Positions 8,315-19,048 of a DNA stretch of 64,000 nucleotides are shown here, piece by piece. The notes beneath the pieces were generated by a model that did not search any database, was not told the DNA's origin, and worked only from the letters and a program-made list of their open reading frames with translations. Each line of letters begins with the position of its first letter. Position 1 is the stretch's first letter. The stretch covers positions 903,611 through 967,610 of the forward strand of contig NZ_NSKH01000023.1 of assembly GCF_003144095.1 (NCBI RefSeq), written 5' to 3'. A program made the position numbers and the translations under genes. This DNA is from Streptomyces sp. ICBB 8177. GTDB taxonomy: Bacteria; Actinomycetota; Actinomycetes; Streptomycetales; Streptomycetaceae.

Positions 8315-8453
8315 GGGGCGGGGTGGGGTAGTTCCTCCGTGGACGCTGTCGCATATTTGTGAGTCCCCCGGCGTCCCCGTGAAGCAGCGCCGTACGTCCA
8401 GAGCGGGGGCTCGTAAATATGCGGTCCACGGAGGGACTGCCCCACCCCGCCCC
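8315..8453 (-). repeat. Long imperfect hairpin repeat, copy 2 (inverted)
   Basis: This is the reverse complement of the 7861-7989 repeat. The arm 8331-8369 corresponds to the right arm of copy 1, and 8404-8440 corresponds to its left arm (GGGGGCTCGTAAATAT then GCGGTCCACGGAG). Base pairing between 8315 and 8453 is almost continuous. Loop sequences have diverged more than stems, which suggests selection on structure or recent stem-templated correction. Confidence 0.75.
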
Positions 8454-8485
8454 CGACCCCGGAAGGCCTCAGCCGCCGAACCCCT

Positions 8486-10318
8486 TCATCCCGCGGCCGT
8501 GCCGTCGAGATAGCCCCGCGCCTGGAGGGCGAACAGCTGGCTGTACGGCCCGCCCCCCGTCATCAGCTCCTCGTGCCCACCGACCTCCGTCACCCGTCCC
8601 CCCTCCAGCACCACGATGACGTCGGCCGTGCGCACGGTCGAGAACCGGTGCGAGACCAGCACGGTCACCGCCCCGCGACCAGCCCCCTCGCGTGCCGCCT
8701 GCGCCCACCGCGCGTACAGCGCGCTCTCCGTGGCCGCGTCCAGCGCCGCCGTCGGCTCGTCCAGCACCGTCAGCAACGGCTCCTCGCGCATCAACGCCCG
8801 TGCCAGCGCCAGTCGTTGCCACTGCCCGCCGGACAGCTCCGTCCCGTCGGAGAAGTACCGGCCCAGCTGGGTGTCCAGCCCGTTCGGCAGTCGCTCCACC
8901 GTGGCGTCCGCGTCCGCCCGCCGCACGGCGGACCGTACCGCCGCGTCGTCCCCGGCACGCGGCAGATCGCCGACGCCCACCGTCTGGCGTGCCGTCAACT
9001 GATAGCGGGAGAAGTCCTGGAACGCGGCCGTGGTGCGCTCACGCCAGCGTGCCGGGTCGATGTCGGCCAGGTCGGTGCCGTCCACCGTGATCCGTCCCGC
9101 CGTCGGCCGGTACATCCCGGTGAGCAGCTTGACCAGGGTCGTCTTGCCCGCCCCGTTCTCGCCCACCACGGCGACCGTCGCACCGGCGGGCAGCCGCAGG
9201 TCGACGTCGCGCAGCACCGGCTCCCGGCCGCCGTGGTAGCCGAACGTCACGCCCTCCAGGCGGATGCCGTCCGCCAGCCGCGCCGGCACCGCGCCGGTGG
9301 CAGGCGTGGTGGCCCCCTCCGCCGCCACCTGGTCCTCCAGCGTCAGCAGCCGCCCGGCCGTGCGGAACGCGCTGCCCATCGCGCCGGCGGTGTCGGTCGC
9401 CCCGGAGACCTGTCCCTGCGCCCGCCGCAGCAGGCTCACCGCCATCACGACCTGGCCGGGGCTGGTGTGGCCGTGCGCCGCGCGCAGCACCAGCAGCACG
9501 ATCGCACCGCAGAACCCGGCCGCGTACACCAGCCAGCCGGCCGCCTCCCACGCCGCACTGCGCCGGGCCGCGCTCACCGACCGGGAACGCACCCGCTCGC
9601 CGAGCGCCGCGTGCCGCGCCGCCAGGTCACGGGTCACGCCGCAGATGCGCAGCTCCTTGGCGGTCTGAGCGGTGGTGGTGATCCGGAACAGGTCGGCCAG
9701 CAGCCGCCGGTCCTGCGCCAGGTCGTCGTCGGCCTGCTTCATCAGGCGGGAGGCGCGCCGGTCGGCCAGCGTGGGGACCACGCCCAGCAACGGCACGATG
9801 ACGATCGGCGGGTAGACGGTGATCAGCAGCACCAGGATGCCGCCGCCGCGCACCAGCGTCTGGAGGCCTTTGAGGAACTGCCGGGGCGCGCCCGCGATGC
9901 TGCGCCGGTTGTCGCGGACCTGGTCGAGGTCGGCGAGCCGGTCCGGGCGCTCCAGCAGTTCGAGCCCGGCGACAGTGGCGGTCAGGCGGCTGAGCCGGGT
10001 GTTGATCAGCAGCGCCACCTTGTCGGTGAGCACCGAGTTCTGCATCGCGCCGACGATCCCGCACACCCACGAGACGGTGAACAGCGCGGCCACCAGCGCC
10101 GCGCCGACCGCCGCGTGGTGCGCGTCGTGGCGAGCGGCGGAGTCGATGACGACGCGGTAGCCGAGGGTGCCGGTCACAGAGGCGACCGAGCCGACCACGT
10201 ACAGCAGCGCGGACGCCGTCATCAGCACGGGAGCGGCGCGGAAACCGGACGTGCCCAGCAGGGCGAGCACCCGGAGGTCAGGCAACAGGCCGCGCAGGCG
10301 CGAGATGTGATGCCGCAT
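8486..10318 (-). CDS. ABC exporter half-transporter, second subunit
   Basis: This 610-residue fusion has a six-helix membrane domain (about 1-340) and an ATPase domain (about 370-600). Nucleotide-binding motifs are complete: Walker A GENGAGKTT, signature LSGGQ, Walker B LLTVLDEP and H-loop VLVSHRFST. Its ATG shares one base with the stop of the upstream ABC gene (TGATG, 10316-10320), so the pair is translationally coupled and probably forms a heterodimer. There is no N-terminal C39 peptidase domain. Such pairs export peptides, lipids or drugs. No precursor peptide or modification enzyme is visible next to it, so the cargo is unknown. Confidence 0.85.
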   Translation of the reverse strand: MRHHISRLRGLLPDLRVLALLGTSGFRAAPVLMTASALLYVVGSVASVTGTLGYRVVIDSAARHDAHHAAVGAALVAALFTVSWVCGIVGAMQNSVLTDKVALLINTRLSRLTATVAGLELLERPDRLADLDQVRDNRRSIAGAPRQFLKGLQTLVRGGGILVLLITVYPPIVIVPLLGVVPTLADRRASRLMKQADDDLAQDRRLLADLFRITTTAQTAKELRICGVTRDLAARHAALGERVRSRSVSAARRSAAWEAAGWLVYAAGFCGAIVLLVLRAAHGHTSPGQVVMAVSLLRRAQGQVSGATDTAGAMGSAFRTAGRLLTLEDQVAAEGATTPATGAVPARLADGIRLEGVTFGYHGGREPVLRDVDLRLPAGATVAVVGENGAGKTTLVKLLTGMYRPTAGRITVDGTDLADIDPARWRERTTAAFQDFSRYQLTARQTVGVGDLPRAGDDAAVRSAVRRADADATVERLPNGLDTQLGRYFSDGTELSGGQWQRLALARALMREEPLLTVLDEPTAALDAATESALYARWAQAAREGAGRGAVTVLVSHRFSTVRTADVIVVLEGGRVTEVGGHEELMTGGGPYSQLFALQARGYLDGTAAG

Positions 10319-12171
10319 CAGTTTCTTCTCTCGGCGGTCCTGGCCGTGGCGCCGGTGAAGCGGGCCGCCTGGGAGTGGAACAGCTCCGCGTACTGGCCGC
10401 CCGCCGCCAGCAGTTCGTCTTGGCTGCCGGTCTCGGTGATCCGGCCGCCGTCCAGGACCGCGATGCGGTCGGCGCGGCGGACGGTGGAGAAGCGGTGCGA
10501 GATGATCACGCTGGTGGTGCCCTCGGTGATGGCGAGGAAGCGGTCGTAGAACGCGGCCTCCGCGCGCACGTCCAGTTGCGCGGTCGGCTCGTCGAGGACC
10601 AGCACCCGGGCACCGCGTTCCACCGCGTACAGCGCGCGGGCGAGCGCGAGCCGTTGCCACTGGCCACCGGACAGGTCGGTCCCGCCGGTGTAGTGCGGGG
10701 ACAGCACGGTGTCCCAGCCGCGCGGGAGTCCGGCGATCAGTTCGGCGGCCCCGGCTCGTTCGGCGGCGCGGGCCAGTGCCCCGGGGTCGGGCGGATCGCC
10801 GCGAAGCGAGAGTGAGACGTTCTCCGCGACGGTGAGCGGGTAGCGGGTGAAGTCCTGGAAGACGACGGCCAGTTGGTGCTGCCAGGAACGCGCGTCGAGG
10901 CCGGTCAGATCGGTGCCGTCGACGGTGATGCGGCCACCGGTCGGCTCGCGCAGCCGGGCCAGCAGGGCGACCAGGGTGGTCTTGCCCGCCCCGTTCACCC
11001 CGACCAGGGCGAGGGAGCGGCCGGCGGGCAGCTCCAGGTCGAGGTCGTGCAGGACGTCGTGCTCGGCGCCGGGGTAGCGGAACGCCAGCCCTTCGAGCCG
11101 GATCGCCTCCCGGGGCAGGCCATCGGCGTCCCGCAGATCCTGATCTCCCGTCGCATCCGTTTCCGCGGAACCGAGATCGGCTTCCAGGCGGTCCAGGTCG
11201 GGCAGCGCCGACAGCATCCCCTCCAGGCTGAAGTCGGTCGCCGTCACACTGCCGACCGGCATGGTGGCCAGCAGCATCGGCAGCATCGTCGCCAGCGTGC
11301 GCAACGGCACCTCGTGGTGGTAGGCGTCCCAGGCCAGGGTGCCCGCGCCCAGCCCGTAGGCGGCCAGCACCAGCAGCGCGCACAGCGCCACGCGCAGGTT
11401 GAGCCGGGCCACCGAACGCCACGAGGGCCGCATCGCCTCGGTGTAGAGCCGGGACGCCTCGGACACCACCCACTCGCCGAGCCCGAAGACCCGTACCTCC
11501 TTGGCCCACTGCGGCCGCCAGGCCAGGCCCAGGAAGTACCAGCAGCGGCGCAGCGGCCGGCTGGCCCGACGGTAGGTGCCGACCCGCGAGCGCACCAGGG
11601 CGCGCAGCGGCTGCCGCACGACCAGCCACGCGGCCAGCAGCGCCAGGCCCAGCCACCAGCGGTACGTGCTCAGCACCCCGCACGCGACCAGCCCGCCCAG
11701 CCTGCTCCCCATCTGCTGGAGCAGCGTGATCGGCGCGTCCGCCGGTTGCTGGCCCACCACCTCGCCCTGCGCCGACGCCAGCCGGTCCAGCACCTCGGGG
11801 TCCTCCAGGTGCGCGATCCCGGCCGGTGCGGAGACCGCCCGCACCAGGCGCTCCTGCAACGCGGCGGTGAGCCGGGCCCGGGCGGCGGCGCTCACCACGT
11901 CCTGTGCCGGGCCGCGCAGCATGGACAGCGCGAAGCAGCAGGCCGCCAGCGTCAGCGACCACAGCAGCGCGTGCCCGGCGGGGGAGGCCACGCCGTGCGT
12001 CACGGCGGCCGGGATGCGGCCGGTCGCCCAGCCCATCGCCACCAGGGTGAGACTGGGCAGCACGGCGTCGGCGGCCAGCAGCGCGAGGGCGGCGAGCGAC
12101 AGCGTGCGGGACGCCGACCACAGCATCCGCCAGGCCGCCCATCGGGTGCGGTACGCGGGCGGATCGGGCAT
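10318..12171 (-). CDS. ABC exporter half-transporter, first subunit
   Basis: This 617-residue membrane-ATPase fusion is the first gene of a two-gene unit. ATG at 12171 follows GGGGGAG. The N-terminal half has about six hydrophobic segments. The ATPase half shows GVNGAGKTT, VFQDFTRYPLTVAENV (Q-loop), LSGGQWQRLALARAL, VLVLDEPTAQLD and IISHRFST. Both subunits have complete catalytic motifs, so neither site looks degenerate. The WRPQWAKEVRVFGLGEW coupling-helix region resembles exporters found in peptide natural-product clusters, but no such cluster is evident here. Confidence 0.85.
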   Translation of the reverse strand: MPDPPAYRTRWAAWRMLWSASRTLSLAALALLAADAVLPSLTLVAMGWATGRIPAAVTHGVASPAGHALLWSLTLAACCFALSMLRGPAQDVVSAAARARLTAALQERLVRAVSAPAGIAHLEDPEVLDRLASAQGEVVGQQPADAPITLLQQMGSRLGGLVACGVLSTYRWWLGLALLAAWLVVRQPLRALVRSRVGTYRRASRPLRRCWYFLGLAWRPQWAKEVRVFGLGEWVVSEASRLYTEAMRPSWRSVARLNLRVALCALLVLAAYGLGAGTLAWDAYHHEVPLRTLATMLPMLLATMPVGSVTATDFSLEGMLSALPDLDRLEADLGSAETDATGDQDLRDADGLPREAIRLEGLAFRYPGAEHDVLHDLDLELPAGRSLALVGVNGAGKTTLVALLARLREPTGGRITVDGTDLTGLDARSWQHQLAVVFQDFTRYPLTVAENVSLSLRGDPPDPGALARAAERAGAAELIAGLPRGWDTVLSPHYTGGTDLSGGQWQRLALARALYAVERGARVLVLDEPTAQLDVRAEAAFYDRFLAITEGTTSVIISHRFSTVRRADRIAVLDGGRITETGSQDELLAAGGQYAELFHSQAARFTGATARTAERRN

Positions 12172-12250
12172 GGCTCTCCCCCGGAAAGACGCGATCGGTG
12201 CCCGCCGAGTGTGCGCCGCCCCGGCGCGTCGGCGCAAACCCCTTTCCCGC

Positions 12251-12272
12251 ACGGCCGGACGCGGCCGGCCGT
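12251..12272 (-). terminator. Hairpin after the sdh operon
   Basis: ACGGCCGG (12251-12258) pairs with CCGGCCGT (12265-12272) around a six-base loop, 24 bases past the sdhB stop. It is a GC-rich stem without a U-tract, as is common in Streptomyces. Confidence 0.5.
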
Positions 12273-12296
12273 CCGCCTCCCGGCGCACGGCCCGGG

Positions 12297-13039
12297 CTAC
12301 CTGGGCGCCTTGCGGGCCGCGCGCAGGAACTCGCGGTTCATCGCCGCGATCGACGGCAACGGGATGCCCTTCGGGCAGGCCACCGCGCACTCGCCGGTGT
12401 TGGTGCAGCCGCCGAAGCCCTCCGCGTCCATCTGCCCCACCATGTCCAGCACCCGGCTCTCCCGCTCCGGCGCGCCCTGCGGCAGCACGTTCAGGTGCAC
12501 CACCTTCGCCGCCGTGAACAGCATCGCCGACCCGTTCGGGCAGGCCGCCACGCACGCCCCGCAGCCGATGCACTCGGCGTGCTCGAACGCGGTGTCGGCG
12601 GCGGGCTTGGGCACCGGGGTGGCATGGGCCTCGGGGGCGCTTCCGGTGGGCACGGTGACGTAGCCGCCGGCACCGATGATCCGGTCGAACGCCGAGCGGT
12701 CGACGACCAGGTCCCGGACGACCGGGAAGGCCGCGGCGCGCCACGGCTCGACGTCGATGGCGTCGCCGTCCGCGAAGTGCCGCATGTGCAACTGGCAGGT
12801 GGTGGTGCGCTCCGGCCCGTGCGCCCGGCCGTTGATCACCATGCCGCACGCGCCGCAGATGCCCTCCCGGCAGTCGTGGTCGAAGGCCACCGGGTCCTCG
12901 CCTCGCGTGATCAGCCCCTCGTTGAGGGTGTCGAGCATCTCAAGGAACGACATCTCGGGCGCGATGCCGTCGACCTCGTACGTGGTCATGGCGCCGTCGG
13001 CGTCCGGACCGGGCTGGCGCCAGACGCGCAGGGTGAACC

Positions 13040-13043
<4 letters not shown>
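12297..13043 (-). CDS. sdhB: Succinate dehydrogenase iron-sulfur subunit
   Basis: This 248-residue subunit carries electrons from FAD to quinone. The N-terminal ferredoxin fold holds the [2Fe-2S] ligands in [11 protein letters not shown], followed by a distal Cys in TTTCQLHMR. The C-terminal domain has [19 protein letters not shown] and a later [16 protein letters not shown], covering the [4Fe-4S] and [3Fe-4S] clusters. The ATG overlaps the sdhA stop (ATGA, 13040-13043), so it is coupled to sdhA. The sequence resembles the three-subunit b558-type complexes of actinobacteria and Bacillus-like organisms. Fumarate reductase is a formal alternative. Confidence 0.93.
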
Positions 13044-14986
<1,943 letters not shown>

Positions 14987-14987
14987 G

Positions 14988-15692
14988 TCAGTTCAGCACT
15001 CCGGTCATCACCGATACGGGCACCGCGACGAACCCCGCGGTCAGGACGAGGGCGAGCGCGTTCCCTGCGATCCGGAACGCCCGGTCGCCGCGCCGGGTGA
15101 CGGCGCCCAGGGTCTGCGCCGCGCTCCGGAAGCCGTGGCGGATGTGCAGGCCGAGGGCGAGCATCGCCACGAGGTAGACGACGTTCGCGTACCAGTTGCG
15201 GAAGTCGGCGACCACGTTCTCGTACGGGTGCCCCGGCTCCGCACGCGGGTTCACCGTCAGCGTCGTCAGGTCCAGGATGTGCCAGACGACGAACAGCGCC
15301 AGGATGATGCCGCCCCAGCGCATGGTGCGCGTCGCGTAGCCGGCGCCCGGTCGCCGGTGGACGTAGGGAGTGGGGCGGGCGGCCAGGTCGCGGCGGCTGA
15401 GCTGCCACGCCGAGACCACGTGCCCCACCACCGAGGCCACGAGCCCCACCCGCATGATCCACAGGAACCAGCCGTGGTGCAGCGCCGGTTCGCCGATGGT
15501 GCGCAGCCAGCCCGCGTAGGCGTTGTAGTCGCCCGCGCCGAAGAAGATCTTCAGGTTGCCCAGCATGTGCGCGACGAGGAAGAGCAGCATGACCACACCG
15601 GTGACGGCCATCACCGTCTTCTTGCCGATCGTGGACCGCCACAGGGTCGCCAGGGTGGACGGTCGCGGTACCGCCCGAGTCGCCAGTGCCAT
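14988..15692 (-). CDS. sdhC: Succinate dehydrogenase cytochrome b subunit
   Basis: This 234-residue membrane anchor has five hydrophobic segments and belongs to the b558 family, in which a single polypeptide replaces SdhC plus SdhD. Several histidines within or beside helices ([37 protein letters not shown]) can ligate haem. Start ATG at 15692 places the first helix right after a short basic leader. It is first in the sdhC-A-B operon and divergent from the LysR gene, whose likely operator lies in the 94-base gap. Confidence 0.9.
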   Translation of the reverse strand: MALATRAVPRPSTLATLWRSTIGKKTVMAVTGVVMLLFLVAHMLGNLKIFFGAGDYNAYAGWLRTIGEPALHHGWFLWIMRVGLVASVVGHVVSAWQLSRRDLAARPTPYVHRRPGAGYATRTMRWGGIILALFVVWHILDLTTLTVNPRAEPGHPYENVVADFRNWYANVVYLVAMLALGLHIRHGFRSAAQTLGAVTRRGDRAFRIAGNALALVLTAGFVAVPVSVMTGVLN

Positions 15693-15751
15693 ACCGGCGA
15701 CGGTAGGACGGCACGGCCGCATCGGTCCAAGACATGATGTGGCTGGTTTCA

Positions 15752-15766
15752 ATAGGCTGAGGCTAT
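15752..15766. promoter_or_regulatory. LysR-type dyad between sdhC and the regulator
   Basis: The 15-base dyad ATAGGCTGAGGCTAT pairs ATAGxC with GxCTAT around a three-base centre and fits the T-N11-A form typical of LysR regulators. It sits 20 bases before the LysR start and 60 before sdhC. Binding is inferred. Confidence 0.5.
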
Positions 15767-15786
15767 CGTCGCCCTACGATGGCGGC

Positions 15787-16716
15787 GTGCAGCTGCATCA
15801 ACTCCACTACTTCGTCACCGTCGCCGAGACCCGCCACTTCACCCGGGCCGCCGCCCGGGCGCACGTCGCCCAGCCGTCGCTGTCCCAGCAGATCCGCGCA
15901 CTCGAACGGGAGCTGGGCGCCGAGCTGTTCCACCGCGCCCGGGGCCACATCGCGCTCACCGACGCCGGTGAGGCGCTGCTGCCACTGGCCCGGCGCATCC
16001 TCGCCGACACCGAGACCGCCCGCCGCGAGGTGCAGGAGGTCGTACAGCTGCGGCGCGGCCGGGTCCGGCTGGGCGCCACCCCGAGCCTGTGCGTCGGCCT
16101 GGTCCCCGACGTGCTGCGCGCCTTCCACGACCGCTACCCGGGCGTCGAGCTGGTCGTCCACGAGGGCGGCTCGCGCGACCTGGTCCGGGTGCTGGCCGCG
16201 GGCGAACTCGACCTCGCCCTGGTCATCACCCCGCTGCCCGGCCAGGGCCCCGCGCTCGCCACCACCGAACTGCTGCGCGAGGAACTGGTGGCGGTCACCT
16301 CCCCGGACGCGCCGGCACCGGGCAGCCGGGGGCGGCTGAAGGTGGCCGACCTGCGCGACCAGCCGCTGGTGATGTTCCGGCGCGGCTACGACCTGCGGGA
16401 ACTGACCACCGCGGTGTGCCGGGCCGCGGGCTTCGACCCGGTCTTCACCGTGGAGGGCGGCGAGATGGACGCGGTCGTGGGCTTCGTGCGCGCCGGGCTC
16501 GGACTCGCCGTGCTGCCCGGCATGGCCGCCGTCCGCTCCGGACTGCGCGTCACCCCCTTCGAGGGCCCCGGCCTGCACCGCACCATCTCGCTGGCGCACC
16601 GCAAGGACGTCGAACCGCCGCGCGCGGCACGGGAGTTGCGTACCGTGCTCGGCGAGCACCTGGCCGCCGCGAGCCGCGCCGGGGAACTGCCGCCCAGGAC
16701 CCGGCTGCTGGGGTAG
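15787..16716 (+). CDS. LysR-family transcriptional regulator
   Basis: This 309-residue regulator starts at GTG 15787. The N-terminal helix-turn-helix is textbook LysR: LHQLHYFVTVAETRHFTRAAARAHVAQPSLSQQIRALERELGAELF. The C-terminal part is a periplasmic-binding-like effector domain (about 90-290). The gene diverges from the sdhC-A-B operon with 94 bases between start codons. Similar LysR genes sit beside this sdh operon type in other Streptomyces. It most likely controls sdh in response to a metabolite, possibly an organic acid, but the ligand is unknown. Confidence 0.88.
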   Translation: MQLHQLHYFVTVAETRHFTRAAARAHVAQPSLSQQIRALERELGAELFHRARGHIALTDAGEALLPLARRILADTETARREVQEVVQLRRGRVRLGATPSLCVGLVPDVLRAFHDRYPGVELVVHEGGSRDLVRVLAAGELDLALVITPLPGQGPALATTELLREELVAVTSPDAPAPGSRGRLKVADLRDQPLVMFRRGYDLRELTTAVCRAAGFDPVFTVEGGEMDAVVGFVRAGLGLAVLPGMAAVRSGLRVTPFEGPGLHRTISLAHRKDVEPPRAARELRTVLGEHLAAASRAGELPPRTRLLG

Positions 16717-16821
16717 GGTTGCGCACCGGGACGATGCACCAGCGCGTCCCCAGCCATAGGACAGCCGCAGGATCCGGGACCGGTCACCGACGACCGCTCC
16801 GGACCGGACCGAGCCGAGGAG

Positions 16822-16917
16822 GTGAGACAGATTCCCGCTGTGTCAGACCGGGCGCTCCCGTCTCGCCGCCGTCACGCCCGTTCCGTCGCCCCGGCGCGTA
16901 CGGTCCGTACGGCGTAG
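16822..16917 (+). CDS. Possible 31-residue basic leader peptide
   Basis: A short frame, from GTG at 16822 or GTG at 16840 to TAG at 16915-16917, encodes an Arg-rich peptide ending SVAPARTVRTA. It lies 40 bases upstream of the PrmC-like gene. A strong GAGGAGGTGAG sequence (16816-16826) precedes it. That site would best serve a start near 16831, where the codon is ATT. It may be a leader ORF, or the purine run may be unrelated. No family is recognised. Confidence 0.25.
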   Translation: MRQIPAVSDRALPSRRRHARSVAPARTVRTA

Positions 16918-16956
16918 CCCGTCGAGGAGTGCCCGCGGGCATCCCGAAAGGCTCCC

Positions 16957-17790
16957 ATGTCGTACCCGTCGTCCCACCCGCCCCACCGCCGCGACCCGGC
17001 CCGAACGCCTCCGCCGGCCCCCATGACGCGCGCCGGGGTCGTCACCGCGCTGCGCGCCGCGGGCTGCGTCTTCGCCGAGGACGAGGCAGACCTGCTGATC
17101 TCCACCGCCCGCCACCCGGACGAACTCGCCGCGATGGTCGGGCGCCGCGCCGCAGGCCTGCCCGTCGAGCACGTCGTGGGGTGGGCCGAGTTCGCCTCGC
17201 TGCGCGTCGCGGTGGGCCCCGGGGTCTTCGTGCCCCGACGCCGCACCGAGTTCCTCCTCCGCCACGCGGCCGCACTGGCCCGGCCCGGCGCGGTCCTGCT
17301 CGACCTGTGCTGCGGCTCCGGCGCGCTCGGCGTCGCGCTCGCCACCGCCGTCCCCGGCGCCGAGCTGCACGCGGCGGACGTCGACCCGGCGGCGGTGCGC
17401 TGCGCCCGGCGCAACCTGCGACGCGTGGGCGGCCGGGTGTACCGGGGCGACCTGTTCGCGCCGCTGCCCACGGCGCTGCGCGGCCGCGTGGACGTCCTGA
17501 CCGCCAACGTGCCGTACGTGCCCACCGACGACATCGAGTTGCTGCCCCCGGAGGCCCGCGACCACGAGCCCCGTGTCGCGCTCGACGGCGGCGCGGACGG
17601 TCTCGACGTCCTGCGCAGGGTGGCCGCCGAGGCGCCGCGCTGGCTGGCCCCGGGCGGCAGCCTGCTGACCGAGACGAGTGAACGCCAGGCGGAACGCGCG
17701 GTGCGGACGGTCGCGGCCGGAGGTCTCGTGCCGCGGGTCGAGCGCGACGACGACCTCGGCGCGACCGTCGTCGTCGCGACCGCGCCCTGA
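16957..17790 (+). CDS. PrmC/HemK-like protein N5-glutamine methyltransferase
   Basis: This 277-residue SAM-dependent methyltransferase has an N-terminal helical region (about 15-90) and a Rossmann domain with LLDLCCGSGALGVALATA as the SAM-binding loop. The substrate-binding NPPY motif appears as NVPYVPTDDI, one residue different from canonical HemK/PrmC. RVALDGGADGLDVLRRV follows, also typical of the family. It most resembles the PrmC-related branch found beside true PrmC in actinomycetes. Release factors are therefore only a possible target. A leading purine patch (GAAAGG) gives a weak ribosome-binding site. Confidence 0.82.
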   Translation: MSYPSSHPPHRRDPARTPPPAPMTRAGVVTALRAAGCVFAEDEADLLISTARHPDELAAMVGRRAAGLPVEHVVGWAEFASLRVAVGPGVFVPRRRTEFLLRHAAALARPGAVLLDLCCGSGALGVALATAVPGAELHAADVDPAAVRCARRNLRRVGGRVYRGDLFAPLPTALRGRVDVLTANVPYVPTDDIELLPPEARDHEPRVALDGGADGLDVLRRVAAEAPRWLAPGGSLLTETSERQAERAVRTVAAGGLVPRVERDDDLGATVVVATAP

Positions 17791-17809
17791 ACCGGTGCCC
17801 CACGGCATC

Positions 17810-17841
17810 GTGCCCCGGCGCGCGAGGCGGCGCCGGGGCAC
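17810..17841. terminator. Strong hairpin after the methyltransferase gene
   Basis: GTGCCCCGGCGC (17810-17821) pairs perfectly with GCGCCGGGGCAC (17830-17841) over an eight-base loop, 20 bases past the stop codon. Confidence 0.7.
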
Positions 17842-18285
17842 GACAGGGGTGGAAGGCCCTCACCGCGACGGGGAGGTAGGCCGGTACGGCTCAGGCCTTC
17901 CGGTCCGGATGGCGGCGCGAGCAAGGGCACGCGCCGGCGCCGCGAAAGGCGGCGGGATGGTGGTCGTGGACGAGCGCGGCGGCGAACGGCGCCGCGGGAG
18001 AGGTCCGGACGCGCGAGCCGGACGTGCCCGGACCAGGCCGGGTGACGGCTGTCGTGACGGCCGAGGGCGTACGGATGTCGCTTCCCGTACGACCGGCTAT
18101 GTGCCCCACACCGTTCATGGCGGACTCCCGGGTTGACCGGACGGCTCACCCCGATCCAATCCGCCCCGCGGCGACCGTGCGACGCGGGCGACACGCCGGG
18201 GCTCACCCGGACGCCGTACGGCGTGATGCGCCGTGAACGTCGTTTCCACAGGTCGGAGGTGGTGGGCGCGGGGCGGCCAAAGTGC
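17842..18285. other. Gene-free stretch
   Basis: About 440 bases lie between two terminator hairpins. Frames on both strands are interrupted or lack ribosome-binding sites and family features. I see no RNA gene, repeat or operator that I can support here. Confidence 0.5.
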
Positions 18286-18319
18286 GGAGTGCCCTCACCC
18301 GGCCGGGTGAGGGCACTCC
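18286..18319. terminator. 34-base perfect palindrome terminator
   Basis: GGAGTGCCCTCACCCGG and its exact reverse complement abut without a loop, 50 bases past the stop of the minus-strand lipoprotein gene. The core of the repeat is very stable and can act in both directions. Confidence 0.7.
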
Positions 18320-18368
18320 GTTCGAGGGACCGCCTCGGCACCTGTCGCCAGGCTCTTGCCGCTAGTCG

Positions 18369-18617
18369 CTAGTCGCTCTTCGCGTCCTGGTCCGCGGCGT
18401 CCGCCGCGCTCTGCGCCGCGTTCACCTTCTGCTGCATCTGCTGGAGCTGGTCCGCGGACGAGCCGGAGGGCGCGCCCGCACTCGGCGACGAGGTGGCGGC
18501 GGGCCGCGTACCACCCGGCGCCGCGCCGCTGTCGTGGCCGGAGCAGGCCGTCGTGAACAGGGCCGGGACCGCCAGGGCCGCCGCGACGCCGAGGGACAGC
18601 CGACGACGCCGCGTCAC
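18369..18617 (-). CDS. Small exported lipoprotein, function unknown
   Basis: This 82-residue product begins at GTG 18617, which overlaps the stop of the upstream gene (GTGA). The N-terminus TRRRRLSLGVAAALAVPALFTTACSG is a lipoprotein signal peptide with the lipobox TTAC and the modified Cys near residue 26. A Gly/Ser/Pro linker follows, then a Gln- and Ala-rich C-terminus (QLQQMQQKVNAAQSAADAADQDAKSD) with heptad-like spacing suggesting a short coiled coil. It is translationally coupled to the secreted protein before it and lies beside a two-component system. No recognised domain. Confidence 0.7.
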   Translation of the reverse strand: MTRRRRLSLGVAAALAVPALFTTACSGHDSGAAPGGTRPAATSSPSAGAPSGSSADQLQQMQQKVNAAQSAADAADQDAKSD

Positions 18618-19048
18618 GAGCTGACGCCCGCGGAGCCGCTGCCGTCGCCCTGCGTCTGGCACCAGGACCCCACCGACTTCAGGTCGGTCTGCCGCTGCTC
18701 CAGGTTGGGCAGCAGCGCCTTGCGGGTGGCCATCCGGTCGCCCAGCAGCTTGGCGACGGCCGTGTCGCCCTTGGCGTCTGCGTTGTCGATGCGCTGCTGG
18801 AGCCGGGCGATCGAGCCGGGCGTGCCGACGCCGGCCTCCAGGCGCTTGACCGCCCGGTCCACCCGCCGCTCCAGCGCGGGCACCCGGCGGCACAGCACCT
18901 TGGCGCCGTCGCCCCGCGGTGCCTTGGCGGCCGTGGTGACCGTCGAGGACGCGCTGTCGGCGTAGGACGGCGCCGCTCCGGCCGCCAGGGAACCCGTCAG
19001 GGCGATGCCCGCCACGGTCGCGGCCATCGCCGTCTTGCGACGCTGCAT
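18614..19048 (-). CDS. Small secreted protein, function unknown
   Basis: This 144-residue exported protein starts at ATG 19048, nine bases after GGAG. The signal peptide is MQRRKTAMAATVAGIALTGSLAAGAAPSYADS, cleaved near ADS. The mature part is helical and basic: CRRVPALERRVDRAVKRLEAG, IARLQQRIDNADAKGDTAVAKLLGDRMATRKALLPNLEQRQTDL, with two Cys (LCRR and SWCQT) that could form a disulfide. Length and pattern suggest a helical extracytoplasmic sensor or chaperone-like fold, but no family is certain. It lies downstream of, and on the same strand as, a sensor kinase-regulator pair, with about 185 bases between. Confidence 0.75.
   Translation of the reverse strand: MQRRKTAMAATVAGIALTGSLAAGAAPSYADSASSTVTTAAKAPRGDGAKVLCRRVPALERRVDRAVKRLEAGVGTPGSIARLQQRIDNADAKGDTAVAKLLGDRMATRKALLPNLEQRQTDLKSVGSWCQTQGDGSGSAGVSS

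Noticed and set aside
7861-8453. Classical insertion sequence
   Set aside because: No transposase-sized frame or DDE motif and no visible target duplication. A non-autonomous element or repeat pair remains possible and is reported as such.
10873-12663. 600-residue open frame opposite the ABC and sdhB genes
   Set aside because: Composition is Gln/His/Arg-rich low complexity, as expected for the complement of high-GC3 coding DNA. Both ABC ATPase motifs and the sdhB clusters are on the other strand.
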